A stretch of 6,446 bases of DNA from UBA4717 sp045577925 (GCA_045577925.1 JAZNJH010000009.1:1-6446), one strand, 5' to 3'. Positions 1-6,131 are shown, counted from the first letter of the stretch. Translations and numbers: made by a program. Notes: a model not told the origin generated them from the sequence alone.

Positions 1-105
1 GATGAATTGAAAAGGTATATTGATTACTACAATAACGAAAGAATTTCCATGAAACTAAAAGGAATGAGTCCGGTACAGTACCGAACTCATTCACAAGCAA
101 GTTAA
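1..105 (+). CDS. IS3-family transposase (OrfB), C-terminal fragment
   Basis: The frame is open from base 1 to the TAA at 103-105 and gives 34 residues, including YIDYYNNERI and KLKGMSPVQYRTHS. This is the conserved C-terminal signature of the IS3/IS150 OrfB integrase (rve domain tail, YxxYYNxxRxxxxLKGxSPxxYR). The catalytic DDE residues lie upstream, outside the window. The gene is cut by the window edge, not visibly broken. In its family OrfB is made as an OrfAB fusion by programmed -1 frameshifting and carries out copy-out/paste-in transposition through a circular intermediate. It is convergent with the flippase gene, with 55 bp between the two stop codons. Confidence 0.88.
   Translation, partial: DELKRYIDYYNNERISMKLKGMSPVQYRTHSQAS
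63..91 (+). other. Stem-loop inside the 3' end of the transposase gene
   Basis: AATGAGT-C-CGGTAC at 63-76 is complementary to GTACCG-A-ACTCATT at 78-91. That makes 13 paired positions with one C/A mismatch and a single-base centre at 77. It falls in the codons for GMSPVQYRTHS, just before the stop codon. No T-tract follows. It could shield the element's end from transcription or act as an mRNA 3' structure, but a chance palindrome in a conserved coding motif is also possible. Confidence 0.5.
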
Positions 106-116
106 TATTTAATTTT

Positions 117-141
117 TGTCTAAACTTTGGGGGTCACTTCA
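117..141 (+). repeat. Right terminal inverted repeat of the IS element
   Basis: This 25-bp end runs from TGTCTAAACTTTG and closes with GGGGGTCACTTCA. Its reverse complement starts TGAAGTGACCCCC, the usual form of IS3-family ends (5'-TG...CA-3' with a run of C next to AAAG). It lies 11 bp past the transposase stop codon. The matching left repeat is outside the window. Confidence 0.8.
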
Positions 142-160
142 AAAGCTGCGGACTTTTTTA
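142..160 (-). terminator. Half of a split intrinsic terminator for the flippase operon
   Basis: Directly after the flippase stop codon the minus strand reads AAAAAAGTCCGCAGC, an A-rich, GC-cored arm typical of the 5' half of a Clostridial bidirectional terminator. The expected second arm (GCTGCGGACTTTTTT) is not found downstream; the IS end starts there instead. The arm is seen directly. That it was once part of a whole hairpin, cut by the insertion, is inference. Confidence 0.45.
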
Positions 161-1561
161 TTATCTTCTTTTAAGTATTTTCATAGCACCTGCAAGTATC
201 GGCTTTGCGTTAAGCGCAAAGAGCAGGATGATTGAAATCGCCTGGAGAGGATAAGCATATGTATGCTCTGATACGAGAAGCAGTGACTGCGAAATTATCA
301 GCGCCGTGTTCACGCTCACTTTAACCGTGTGCTGGTTAAATGGTATCATTCTCCTTGTTGTAATTGCACGTATAATATAAACTATAACATAGCAGGCAAG
401 CGTTGCAAAAGCCGCGCCGTTTGCGCCAAAGGGACCTATAAGCACAACATTGAGCCCGATATTTACAAGCGCGCCCACAAGCGCGGTTATAAAGGAAAGC
501 ATGCTTTTCTTATCAACGAGATAAACGCTGCCCATAAAGGTTACAAGGCTTGAATATACTGTTGCGCAAATAAGTAGTGGCATATAGCGCCATGCGTCAA
601 AATATGATGGGGCAAAAAGTATGCCTGCAAAAATCTGCGAGAGGGCTATAAGTACTGCCGCGCTTATAAAAAGCATAGACTGAAAGCTGTTGAATACCGT
701 GCCGAAAAATTCTGCGTGCTCTTTTTTGTCTGCACCATCCTTTTCAACCACTGCCGAAAACTGCCATGCCTCTGTAAACACGCTTGACAACAGAAGTAAT
801 ATTGTGGGTATCTTAAAGGCTGCGGCATAAAGTCCGTTTATATCGTCGCCAAGAACCGCGCGTATGATGTATCTGTCTGCAACGTTCGTTACCCACCAGA
901 AAACTGTCGTTGGTATAAGCGGAACGCTGTATTTGAGCATTTTGCCAAACAGCTCCCTGCAAAAATTAGAGGGGGCAATTTTTTTAAACAGTCCAAGCTT
1001 TATAAACAAAAACAGCGAAACGAGAAAATCGGATACTATAACAGAGAGCACGTATCCGGTAACCCCCATATCAAACCCTATAAGGAAAATGATATTGAAG
1101 GTAATATTCAGTGCCGTTGATATTATGCCTTGAAGCGCAAAGAGCGTGTTCTGCCCGATTGCGCGGGTGTATCTTGAAACCAGATAATGCACGCTTGCGC
1201 AAAAAACGTAAAGATACACGAGAGGGAAATATCCGTCAAAATACTCTATTTTGCAAAGAAGGGGCAAAAACAGCGCAAATATTACAGAGCCTGCAAGTGT
1301 TACATAAAGACCTGTTGTAAGCACCTTTTCGCTCTTTATGTCCTTATCCATGGCAAAGCGGAAAACCGCTTCATACATACCAAGCGATATAAGCGGTATG
1401 AGCAGATTTGCCGTTTGAGAAATAATATCTGCCGTACTGTACTGTGCGCTTGTCAATAGCCTTGTGTAGAGAGGCATCAGCAAAAATACGAGTATTTTCG
1501 AGCCAAGCGTTCCAAGCGCAAGCACTGCCGTATTTGTTATCAGCTTTTTATACTTATCCAA
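161..1561 (-). CDS. Wzx-type polysaccharide/lipid-linked glycan flippase (MOP superfamily)
   Basis: This is a multi-spanning membrane protein of about 466 residues, hydrophobic throughout with some 12-14 likely helices, which fits the size of Wzx/polysaccharide biosynthesis flippases. Its N-terminus (DKYKKLITNTAVLALGTLGSK, then VFLLMPLYTRLLTSAQYS) is characteristic: an N-terminal helix with GSK, then PLYTRLLT and a YGxxD-like YSTADI. Such proteins move undecaprenol-linked sugars across the membrane for exopolysaccharide or wall glycans. The substrate cannot be told from the sequence. I chose the TTG at 1561-1559: it follows AAAGGA (1577-1572) by 10 nt and gives the usual short N-terminus. A TTG at 1600 would add 13 residues (MRRYSDKIKESIN) and overlap cls by 17 bp, but has a weaker, closer AAAGG. 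The gene lies 22 bp downstream of cls, so the two are co-transcribed and probably translationally coupled. No glycosyltransferase genes are nearby. Confidence 0.87.
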   Translation of the reverse strand: MDKYKKLITNTAVLALGTLGSKILVFLLMPLYTRLLTSAQYSTADIISQTANLLIPLISLGMYEAVFRFAMDKDIKSEKVLTTGLYVTLAGSVIFALFLPLLCKIEYFDGYFPLVYLYVFCASVHYLVSRYTRAIGQNTLFALQGIISTALNITFNIIFLIGFDMGVTGYVLSVIVSDFLVSLFLFIKLGLFKKIAPSNFCRELFGKMLKYSVPLIPTTVFWWVTNVADRYIIRAVLGDDINGLYAAAFKIPTILLLLSSVFTEAWQFSAVVEKDGADKKEHAEFFGTVFNSFQSMLFISAAVLIALSQIFAGILFAPSYFDAWRYMPLLICATVYSSLVTFMGSVYLVDKKSMLSFITALVGALVNIGLNVVLIGPFGANGAAFATLACYVIVYIIRAITTRRMIPFNQHTVKVSVNTALIISQSLLLVSEHTYAYPLQAISIILLFALNAKPILAGAMKILKRR

Positions 1562-1571
1562 ATTTATACTT

Positions 1572-1577
1572 TCCTTT
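1572..1577 (-). promoter_or_regulatory. Ribosome binding site deciding the flippase start
   Basis: AAAGGA (extending as AAAGGAAAG) lies 10 nt before the TTG at 1561 and 6 nt after the cls stop codon (1586-1584). The alternative TTG at 1600 has only AAAGG three nt away, within the cls frame. This site therefore favours the shorter, non-overlapping protein. Confidence 0.6.
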
Positions 1578-1583
1578 ATTTTA

Positions 1584-3113
1584 TCAGAATATCGGCGCAA
1601 AGACCTTTAATAAGCTCATTAAAAGTCCCTGCCTCTTTACGATGAGCTCTACTTTAGTTGCAGTTATTTCCTCGCATAGCTCTTGTGTTTTTATGAAGTC
1701 GTCGGTTATGTCACCAAGAACCGTACTTCCGCTTATAAAGAGTGCGCTTTCAAAGTGCAGATACAAACTGCGGTAGTCAAGATTTATTGAGCCGACAACG
1801 GCGCGCTCTGAGTCTACTACCATAGTCTTTGAATGAATAAATCCCGGTGTATACTCATATATCTTCACGTCGTTTTTGACAAGCTCAGAGTAAAATGAGC
1901 GCGTTACCGTGTGAACGTACCACTTATCAGGCTTGTGCGGCACGATTATACGAACGTCGATTCCGCTTTTAGCCGCAACGCAAAGCGCGCTCACAAGCTC
2001 ATTGTCCGGTATCAGGTAGGGGGTTGTGATGTATATACTCCGTTTAGCCCTTGATATCATCGAAAGATACGTTCTCTCGCCCGTGTTTTCACGGTCCAGC
2101 GGAGAGTCACAGTAGGGCTGAAGAAATCCGTCTGTTTCTTTTTCTTCATACCTTGTATCTATATACTTGCTCATATCGGTATCGATCGGGTTTTGCATAT
2201 ACCACGTTTGCAGAAACATGAGCACAAACGAGCGCACAGCCTTGCCCTCTATCATTATCGAGCTATCCTTCCAATGGCCGAATCTCTCAAGCCTGTTTAC
2301 GTATTCGTCGGCAATATTGATACCGCCCGTTATGGCGATCTTGCCGTCAACCACGAATATTTTTCGGTGATCGCGGTTGTTCTGCATTACGGTGGCTACG
2401 GGGATAAAAGGGTTAAACTCCATAGTTTTTATGCCAAGCACCGCCATTCTTTCAGGAAAATCTCTCTTAAGTGTTGCAAGGCTTCCCATGCCGTCGTATA
2501 TGATACGCACCTCGACGCCCTGTTTCACTTTATTAGTGAGCTCCTCGCAAAGTTCCTCAAAAAAGCTATCCTCTCTTATAATAAAGGATTCGATAAAAAC
2601 GTATCTCTCGGCGCTTTTTATCGCCTGCTTCATAGCCTCAAGGCATTCTTCGCCGCTTGCGAGGTATTTTTGTTTTCCCCCTCTGTACAGAGGAAAACCT
2701 GCGTTTTCAAGATATCTTGAAATACGGCCCGAAGCCTCATCTGCCTGCATAAGCTCTGCTTTTACACTTTCGTTAAAGCTGTAAAGCGCTTTTATTCTTC
2801 CGAGTATCCTTTTTTCCGTCTTTGCAAAATCCCTTGTTGACGACTGCCCCTTTGATATGATATAAAGAAGCCCTCCGAAAAGCGGAAAGGATAATATCGG
2901 CAGAGTCCATGCAAGCTTATAGGCGGGATTGTAGTCTTTATTGAGAATATAGATAACAACTGCAATGCTGACAATCGCCATTACAACGTTAAAAAATATA
3001 ATATAGTCGCTCATTATCGCAACGGCAACGCAGAAAAATACTATTTGCAAAAGCGCAAGCAGAGCTATAAGGATAAGCCTGCCCGTCAGCGTTTGTATAT
3101 ACTTTCTTTTTAT
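1584..3113 (-). CDS. cls: Cardiolipin synthase, two-HKD phospholipase D family
   Basis: Cardiolipin synthases of this type join two phosphatidylglycerols into cardiolipin plus glycerol at the membrane. The predicted protein has 509 residues. An N-terminal PLDc_N-type membrane region has about three hydrophobic segments (near residues 11-35, 36-58 and 67-86), with KLAWTLPILSFPLFGGLLYI. Two catalytic HKD motifs follow: HRKIFVVD (H249, K251, D256), then GGINIADEY; and HSKTMVVD (H427, K429, D434), then GSINLDYRSL. All key residues are intact. The first ordinary start, TTG at 3050, has no ribosome site and cuts into the first helix. The open frame continues upstream as KRKYIQTLTGRLILIALLAL, the usual basic-plus-hydrophobic N-terminus of the family, to an ATA codon at 3113-3111. 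That codon sits 7 nt behind AAGGAGG. I annotate the ATA start (AUG-to-AUA change, true AUA start, or sequencing error); a conservative call is 1584-3050 (488 aa). It is the first gene of the operon. Confidence 0.93.
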   Translation of the reverse strand: MKRKYIQTLTGRLILIALLALLQIVFFCVAVAIMSDYIIFFNVVMAIVSIAVVIYILNKDYNPAYKLAWTLPILSFPLFGGLLYIISKGQSSTRDFAKTEKRILGRIKALYSFNESVKAELMQADEASGRISRYLENAGFPLYRGGKQKYLASGEECLEAMKQAIKSAERYVFIESFIIREDSFFEELCEELTNKVKQGVEVRIIYDGMGSLATLKRDFPERMAVLGIKTMEFNPFIPVATVMQNNRDHRKIFVVDGKIAITGGINIADEYVNRLERFGHWKDSSIMIEGKAVRSFVLMFLQTWYMQNPIDTDMSKYIDTRYEEKETDGFLQPYCDSPLDRENTGERTYLSMISRAKRSIYITTPYLIPDNELVSALCVAAKSGIDVRIIVPHKPDKWYVHTVTRSFYSELVKNDVKIYEYTPGFIHSKTMVVDSERAVVGSINLDYRSLYLHFESALFISGSTVLGDITDDFIKTQELCEEITATKVELIVKRQGLLMSLLKVFAPIF

Positions 3114-3120
3114 ACAAATC

Positions 3121-3127
3121 CCTCCTT
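3121..3127 (-). promoter_or_regulatory. Strong ribosome binding site of cls
   Basis: The minus strand reads AAGGAGG, a near-perfect match to the 16S anti-Shine-Dalgarno. The codon 7 nt downstream is ATA (3113-3111), in the cls frame. The only nearby ordinary start, TTG at 3117-3115, is out of frame and just 3 nt away. This site therefore places the cls start at or near 3113, not at the TTG at 3050. Confidence 0.8.
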
Positions 3128-3148
3128 TTTTATCACACTTTACTAATT

Positions 3149-3177
3149 ATTGTAGCACATATTCAAAAACAATTCAA
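3149..3177 (-). promoter_or_regulatory. Sigma-A-type promoter of the cls-flippase operon
   Basis: On the minus strand the -35 is TTGAAT (3177-3172) and the -10 is TACAAT (3154-3149), separated by exactly 17 bp. TGC directly precedes the -10, an extended -10 element. A start near 3142 would leave a leader of about 28 nt carrying the AAGGAGG site. This agrees with the upstream start of cls and not with a start at 3050. Confidence 0.72.
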
Positions 3178-3181
3178 GTAC

Positions 3182-3203
3182 GCATATTCAGATTTTAATA
3201 TGC
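3182..3203. promoter_or_regulatory. Inverted repeat upstream of the cls promoter, possible operator
   Basis: GCATATT (3182-3188) and AATATGC (3197-3203) form a perfect 7-bp inverted repeat around 8 bases. It is centred about 50 bp before the inferred cls start point, just upstream of the -35. Its TGAATATG half also recurs on the minus strand at 3165-3158, 25 bp away and between the -35 and -10. The placement suits a dimeric regulator, but no family can be named. Confidence 0.35.
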
Positions 3204-3292
3204 AGAAATTCGTATCATATATTACGAGATAATGCGACTTGATACGCTACAGCACGGCAAAGTCCGCGGCAAATGGCAAAAACCATACTTTT

Positions 3293-3350
3293 TTCGACGA
3301 TATTGTGCAGTCATTCTTCGACAGGCAGATATCATTCTTTGTTGTAAAAT
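3293..3350 (+). promoter_or_regulatory. Probable Spo0A-activated sigma-A promoter of spoIIE
   Basis: TTCGACA at 3317-3323 is an exact reverse complement of the Spo0A core box TGTCGAA. A second copy, TTCGACG at 3293-3299, matches 6 of 7 and lies 24 bp upstream in the same orientation. The likely -10 is TAAAAT at 3345-3350. The proximal box takes the place of a -35 and is separated from the -10 by 21 bp. Such long spacing with 0A boxes at the -35 is known for the Bacillus subtilis spoIIE and spoIIG promoters, where Spo0A~P lets sigma-A RNA polymerase start despite the spacing. The inferred start near 3357 leaves a leader of about 26 nt. The motifs are seen; the function is inferred from position. 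Confidence 0.6.
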
Positions 3351-3358
3351 GTTTACAA
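3342..3358. promoter_or_regulatory. Perfect palindrome over the spoIIE -10 and start point
   Basis: TTGTAAAATGTTTACAA consists of two 7-bp arms around a central ATG. It covers the whole -10 hexamer and the inferred transcription start. A protein bound here would block initiation, so a repressor operator is plausible. It does not match cre, TnrA/GlnR or Rex sites in length or core, so the protein is unknown. Confidence 0.4.
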
Positions 3359-3366
3359 ATCATAGC

Positions 3367-3372
3367 AAAGGA
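3367..3372 (+). promoter_or_regulatory. Ribosome binding site of spoIIE
   Basis: AAAGGA lies 10 nt before the TTG start at 3383. An in-frame TAA at 3377-3379 lies only two codons before that TTG, so no longer version is possible. The next methionine is more than 100 residues in. Together these fix the start. Confidence 0.7.
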
Positions 3373-3382
3373 TGTGTAAGCT

Positions 3383-5806
3383 TTGGCTGACAATAACAGG
3401 CAGTACAAATTAACCGATATCGGTACTCTTATCGAAAAAAAAGCAGAAGGCTTAAAAAAGGGGCTCTCAGGTCTTAAAGAAAGCCTGCCCCGTGAGCTTC
3501 TTTTCAAAAAAATACTGATTTTTCTTGCAAAAAAATGCACCGTTTTACTATTCGCCTATCTTTTTGGCGGGGCAGGTATTGTTTTTGATACCTATCCGTT
3601 CGGTATTGCGCTTTTGTGCTGTGCTGACGACAATATTCTGCTTCTTTACATAGGCCTCTTGTTATCTGCGCTTGAGCACAGGGGTGAAGCCGGCGCCCTT
3701 TTCCTTGTATACAGCGCATGTATCGTGATGCGATTCGCCTTTTCAAGATGGATATCACCACCAAAAGAGAAAGCGCAAGATAGTGAGAAAATCACCATTT
3801 TACCCGATAAACTTTTCTCTGAGCCTTTTGCGCTCAGGCTTATAACGGTTTTAATATGCTCGCTCTCCCAGGGACTTGCAAGGCTTATATCAGACGGATT
3901 TTTATATTACGATCTCTTTGGCCTGTTTGCATGCGTTCTTGCCGCGCCCGCCCTCTTCTCGGCATTTTACTGCCTTACTCATGCAAAAAAGCGCACGGGG
4001 CATCTCGTTTTCCTGTCCGCGTGCGTATTCGTATTCAGCATAGTATATTCCATAAGGCTTTATTATATTCTGGGCTTTTCGGCAGGAGTTATCGCGGCAT
4101 ACCTTATAACCTTATACGTTGCAAAAAAGTTCGGCGTTATGCAGGGCTGTGTGTTCGGACTTTTTGCAGGGCTTGCGTGTGAGCTTTCAATGGGGCCTGC
4201 TTTTGCTCTGATCGGCTTTGTTTTCGGCACACTTGTGTCCTATTCGCTTTTTGCCGCCGTATCGTCCGCCTTGCTTACAGGGCTTTTCTTCGGGGTTGCA
4301 TCAAACGGTTTTTCTGCCTTTTCAACTCTTCTTCCCGAGCTTGCGCTCGCAAGCTCGATCTTTCTGCCCCTGTCATACTATAATCTCTTGCCAAAAGCAG
4401 AGCTTTTCACGCCCGAAAGAATTATAGTATCAAAAAAGCTTGAAGAAGCTATTATAAATGATGAAAAAATAAAGGACAGCGCCATAAGACTTGAATCGGT
4501 TTCAGAGTCGCTCGACTCTCTTTCTCAAACGATCGCCTCGCTGTCGGACAAGTTAAAAAGGCCTGACGTGCTTGATCTCAAAAGGCTTTGTGAAGACAGC
4601 TTTCAGAACCACTGTCAGAAATGCTCGCTTGCAGGCGTTTGCTATGGCAAGGACTGCGCCGCGACCTTTGATCTTATGGGTAAATTCACAAGTGCTCTGA
4701 GCACGAAAGGACGCATAGACATGTCCGACGTGCCTGAGCACGTGGCAAGCAAATGCTTTAATATATTAAAAATTGTAAGTGAAGCGAATATATCGTATTC
4801 GAAGCATCTTGAAAAGCTGATACGATCTGATAAAACGTCGGTTTTTGCAATAGATTATAAGGCAATGTCAAAGCTTATTCTTGATGCTTCGAAGATAAAC
4901 GATGAGGAATACGAGCCAAATTCCGAGCTTGCCTCAAAGATAGTTCGTGCGCTGAAGTATATGGATATTGATGCAGACGGCGTTTTTGCGTACGGTAAAC
5001 GTAATCTCAAAATATCGCTTACGGGAATGAACCTCTCTCAGATAAAATACAGCGCACCGCAGATCCGTACCGCGCTTGAAAACGTTTGTAATGCAAGACT
5101 TACGCTACCCACCTTTGAGCTTGACGAGGACAGGCTTTCAATGTCTGTAAGAAGCGAGCGCATCTACAAAGTAAGCTTTGCTCATGCAAGCACTAAAATG
5201 GAAAACAGCGATTACAACGGAGACTCTCACAAAGCCTTTGAAAACAAAAACGACTGTTTTTACTATCTTATATCAGACGGTATGGGAAGCGGCAGAGAAG
5301 CCGCCATGACCTCAAGGCTTTGCTCAATGTTTTTATCAAAGCTTTTGTCTGCAGGATGCGCTAAGAACATCGTTATAGAGATGCTTAACGGCTTTATAAG
5401 AAACAAAAGCGAGGAATGCTCTGCAAGTATCGATCTTGTTGAGCTTGACCTGCTCAGCGCGAAAGGCTGCTTCGTTAAAAGCGGCGCCGCGCCCTCTTAT
5501 ATACTCAGAGATAAGAATCTGTATAAGCTTCAGTCAAAAACGCTTCCTATCGGCATACTCAGGGAAACCGATGCCGAGCTTATTGATTTTGATATACACG
5601 ATAACGATATAATCATTATGTTCAGCGACGGCGTTGCCGCCTCTCTTGAAGACGGTATATGGCTGACCGGCATGCTCTGCTTCGAGTTTGATGAGGATAT
5701 AAACAAAATGGCCGATAAAATACTTGAGCGCGCGCTTGAATGTAACAGTAAGGCCGACGATATGACCGTAGCTATTATAAAAGTTGAAAAAATAAAAAGA
5801 GAATAA
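3383..5806 (+). CDS. spoIIE: Stage II sporulation protein E, membrane-bound PP2C phosphatase
   Basis: SpoIIE dephosphorylates SpoIIAA-P at the polar septum, freeing sigma-F in the forespore, and helps place FtsZ for asymmetric division. The 807 residues compare with about 827 in Bacillus subtilis. Residues 1-45 form a basic cytosolic lead. Residues 45-345 are a membrane block with about ten helices. Residues 350-395 are a heptad-like region (KLEEAI...SDKLK). A cysteine cluster follows (C403, C411, C414, C420, C425), equivalent to the CxxCxxxxxC found in many Clostridial SpoIIE. The PP2C domain fills about 585-803, with SDGMGSG (D632), FSDGVAASLEDG (D749) and ADDMTVAII (D792, D793) supplying the metal-binding aspartates. 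The fold's PIG segment is present as LPIGIL. Nothing essential is missing. The start is a TTG. The usual neighbours tilS, hpt and ftsH do not follow; a repeat-rich gene-free region does. It is divergent from cls. Confidence 0.97.
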   Translation: MADNNRQYKLTDIGTLIEKKAEGLKKGLSGLKESLPRELLFKKILIFLAKKCTVLLFAYLFGGAGIVFDTYPFGIALLCCADDNILLLYIGLLLSALEHRGEAGALFLVYSACIVMRFAFSRWISPPKEKAQDSEKITILPDKLFSEPFALRLITVLICSLSQGLARLISDGFLYYDLFGLFACVLAAPALFSAFYCLTHAKKRTGHLVFLSACVFVFSIVYSIRLYYILGFSAGVIAAYLITLYVAKKFGVMQGCVFGLFAGLACELSMGPAFALIGFVFGTLVSYSLFAAVSSALLTGLFFGVASNGFSAFSTLLPELALASSIFLPLSYYNLLPKAELFTPERIIVSKKLEEAIINDEKIKDSAIRLESVSESLDSLSQTIASLSDKLKRPDVLDLKRLCEDSFQNHCQKCSLAGVCYGKDCAATFDLMGKFTSALSTKGRIDMSDVPEHVASKCFNILKIVSEANISYSKHLEKLIRSDKTSVFAIDYKAMSKLILDASKINDEEYEPNSELASKIVRALKYMDIDADGVFAYGKRNLKISLTGMNLSQIKYSAPQIRTALENVCNARLTLPTFELDEDRLSMSVRSERIYKVSFAHASTKMENSDYNGDSHKAFENKNDCFYYLISDGMGSGREAAMTSRLCSMFLSKLLSAGCAKNIVIEMLNGFIRNKSEECSASIDLVELDLLSAKGCFVKSGAAPSYILRDKNLYKLQSKTLPIGILRETDAELIDFDIHDNDIIIMFSDGVAASLEDGIWLTGMLCFEFDEDINKMADKILERALECNSKADDMTVAIIKVEKIKRE

Positions 5807-5833
5807 GTTGGAGTTGTTTATACGATTATTTAT

Positions 5834-5872
5834 GCGAGGGGGTAACTTTTTGACAAAAAGTTACCCCCTCGC
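5834..5872 (+). terminator. Perfect 18-bp-stem hairpin after spoIIE
   Basis: The arm at 5834-5851 (GCGAGGGGGTAACTTTTT) is perfectly complementary to 5855-5872, with a GAC loop. It starts 28 nt after the spoIIE stop. The stem is far longer than usual, and no T-run follows (GCTCCCCCC does), so it is not a textbook intrinsic terminator. It may instead protect the 3' end of the mRNA, end transcription with help from a factor, or be a copy of an interspersed palindromic repeat. I favour a repeat that also serves as the transcript end. Confidence 0.5.
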
Positions 5873-5960
5873 GCTCCCCCCTCAAAACTTTTTGGGAAAT
5901 GGGTTAAATGTATCCTTTATCTCCATATATACTAACATCTGTTTAAATTTATAAAACAAG

Positions 5961-5976
5961 CGGACTACCCACAGAG
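5961..5976 (+). repeat. Direct repeat copy 1 (CGGACTACCCACAGAG)
   Basis: This 16-bp sequence recurs exactly at 6360-6375, 399 bp downstream and in the same orientation. The flanks differ on both sides. The two copies bracket the block holding the 24-bp palindrome and the long inverted repeat. They may be the edges of one repeat element, or parts of two neighbouring copies of a longer family. Confidence 0.7.
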
Positions 5977-6095
5977 CCCGGAGCCCGGGACAGCCAAGGC
6001 ACAGCGAGAGCACCGACGGTCCTTTTGTGCAATTTTAAAGACTGCGGCTTTTGTATTAAATCATATTTGCTAAAATCGTTTGTTTACGGGGGCGT

Positions 6096-6119
6096 GACTT
6101 TCTATGCGCATAGAAAGTC
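6096..6119. repeat. Perfect 24-bp palindrome
   Basis: GACTTTCTATGC at 6096-6107 is followed directly by its exact reverse complement at 6108-6119. It has no spacer, so as RNA it would fold to about 10 bp with a 4-nt loop, and as DNA it is two-fold symmetric. No gene or promoter adjoins it. A protein-binding site, a recombination site or part of a repeat element are all possible. Confidence 0.7.
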
Positions 6120-6131
6120 TCCAAAGATGCG

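Larger units (their letters stand above)
1..141 (+). mobile_element. Right end of an IS3-family (IS150-like) insertion sequence, partial
   Basis: This is the right-hand end of an insertion sequence whose remainder lies to the left of the window. It holds the last codons of an IS3-type DDE transposase (stop at 103-105), followed by a terminal inverted repeat at 117-141. Read inward on the minus strand, that repeat begins TGAAGTGACCCCCAAAG and ends at the TG/CA dinucleotide usual for IS3 elements. The IS150 group is suggested by the protein tail and the CCCCCAAAG block of the end. The element ends 19 bp past the stop of the flippase gene, so it was inserted into the 3' flank of that operon. The target duplication cannot be checked because the left end is missing. 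Confidence 0.85.

Noticed and set aside
2193..2784. Long plus-strand frames of 135 and 175 codons
   Set aside because: Both lie fully antisense to the conserved catalytic region of cls and have no family resemblance. They are shadows of its codon pattern.
1584..3050. cls starting at the TTG at 3050
   Set aside because: No ribosome site precedes it, it truncates the first membrane helix, and a strong AAGGAGG and promoter lie about 70-130 bp further upstream. It is kept only as a conservative alternative.
3342..3358. A cre (CcpA) or TnrA/GlnR site
   Set aside because: The spacing and central bases do not match: TnrA/GlnR sites need 17 bp between the outer TGT and ACA ends (15 here), and cre needs a central CG, absent here.
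3247..3540. A minus-strand frame of 97 codons between cls and spoIIE
   Set aside because: Half of it is antisense to the spoIIE start, and it would cover the spoIIE promoter. It has no recognisable domain.
5834..5872. Simple CRISPR repeat or tandem array
   Set aside because: There is only one palindromic unit, with no regularly spaced copies in the window.
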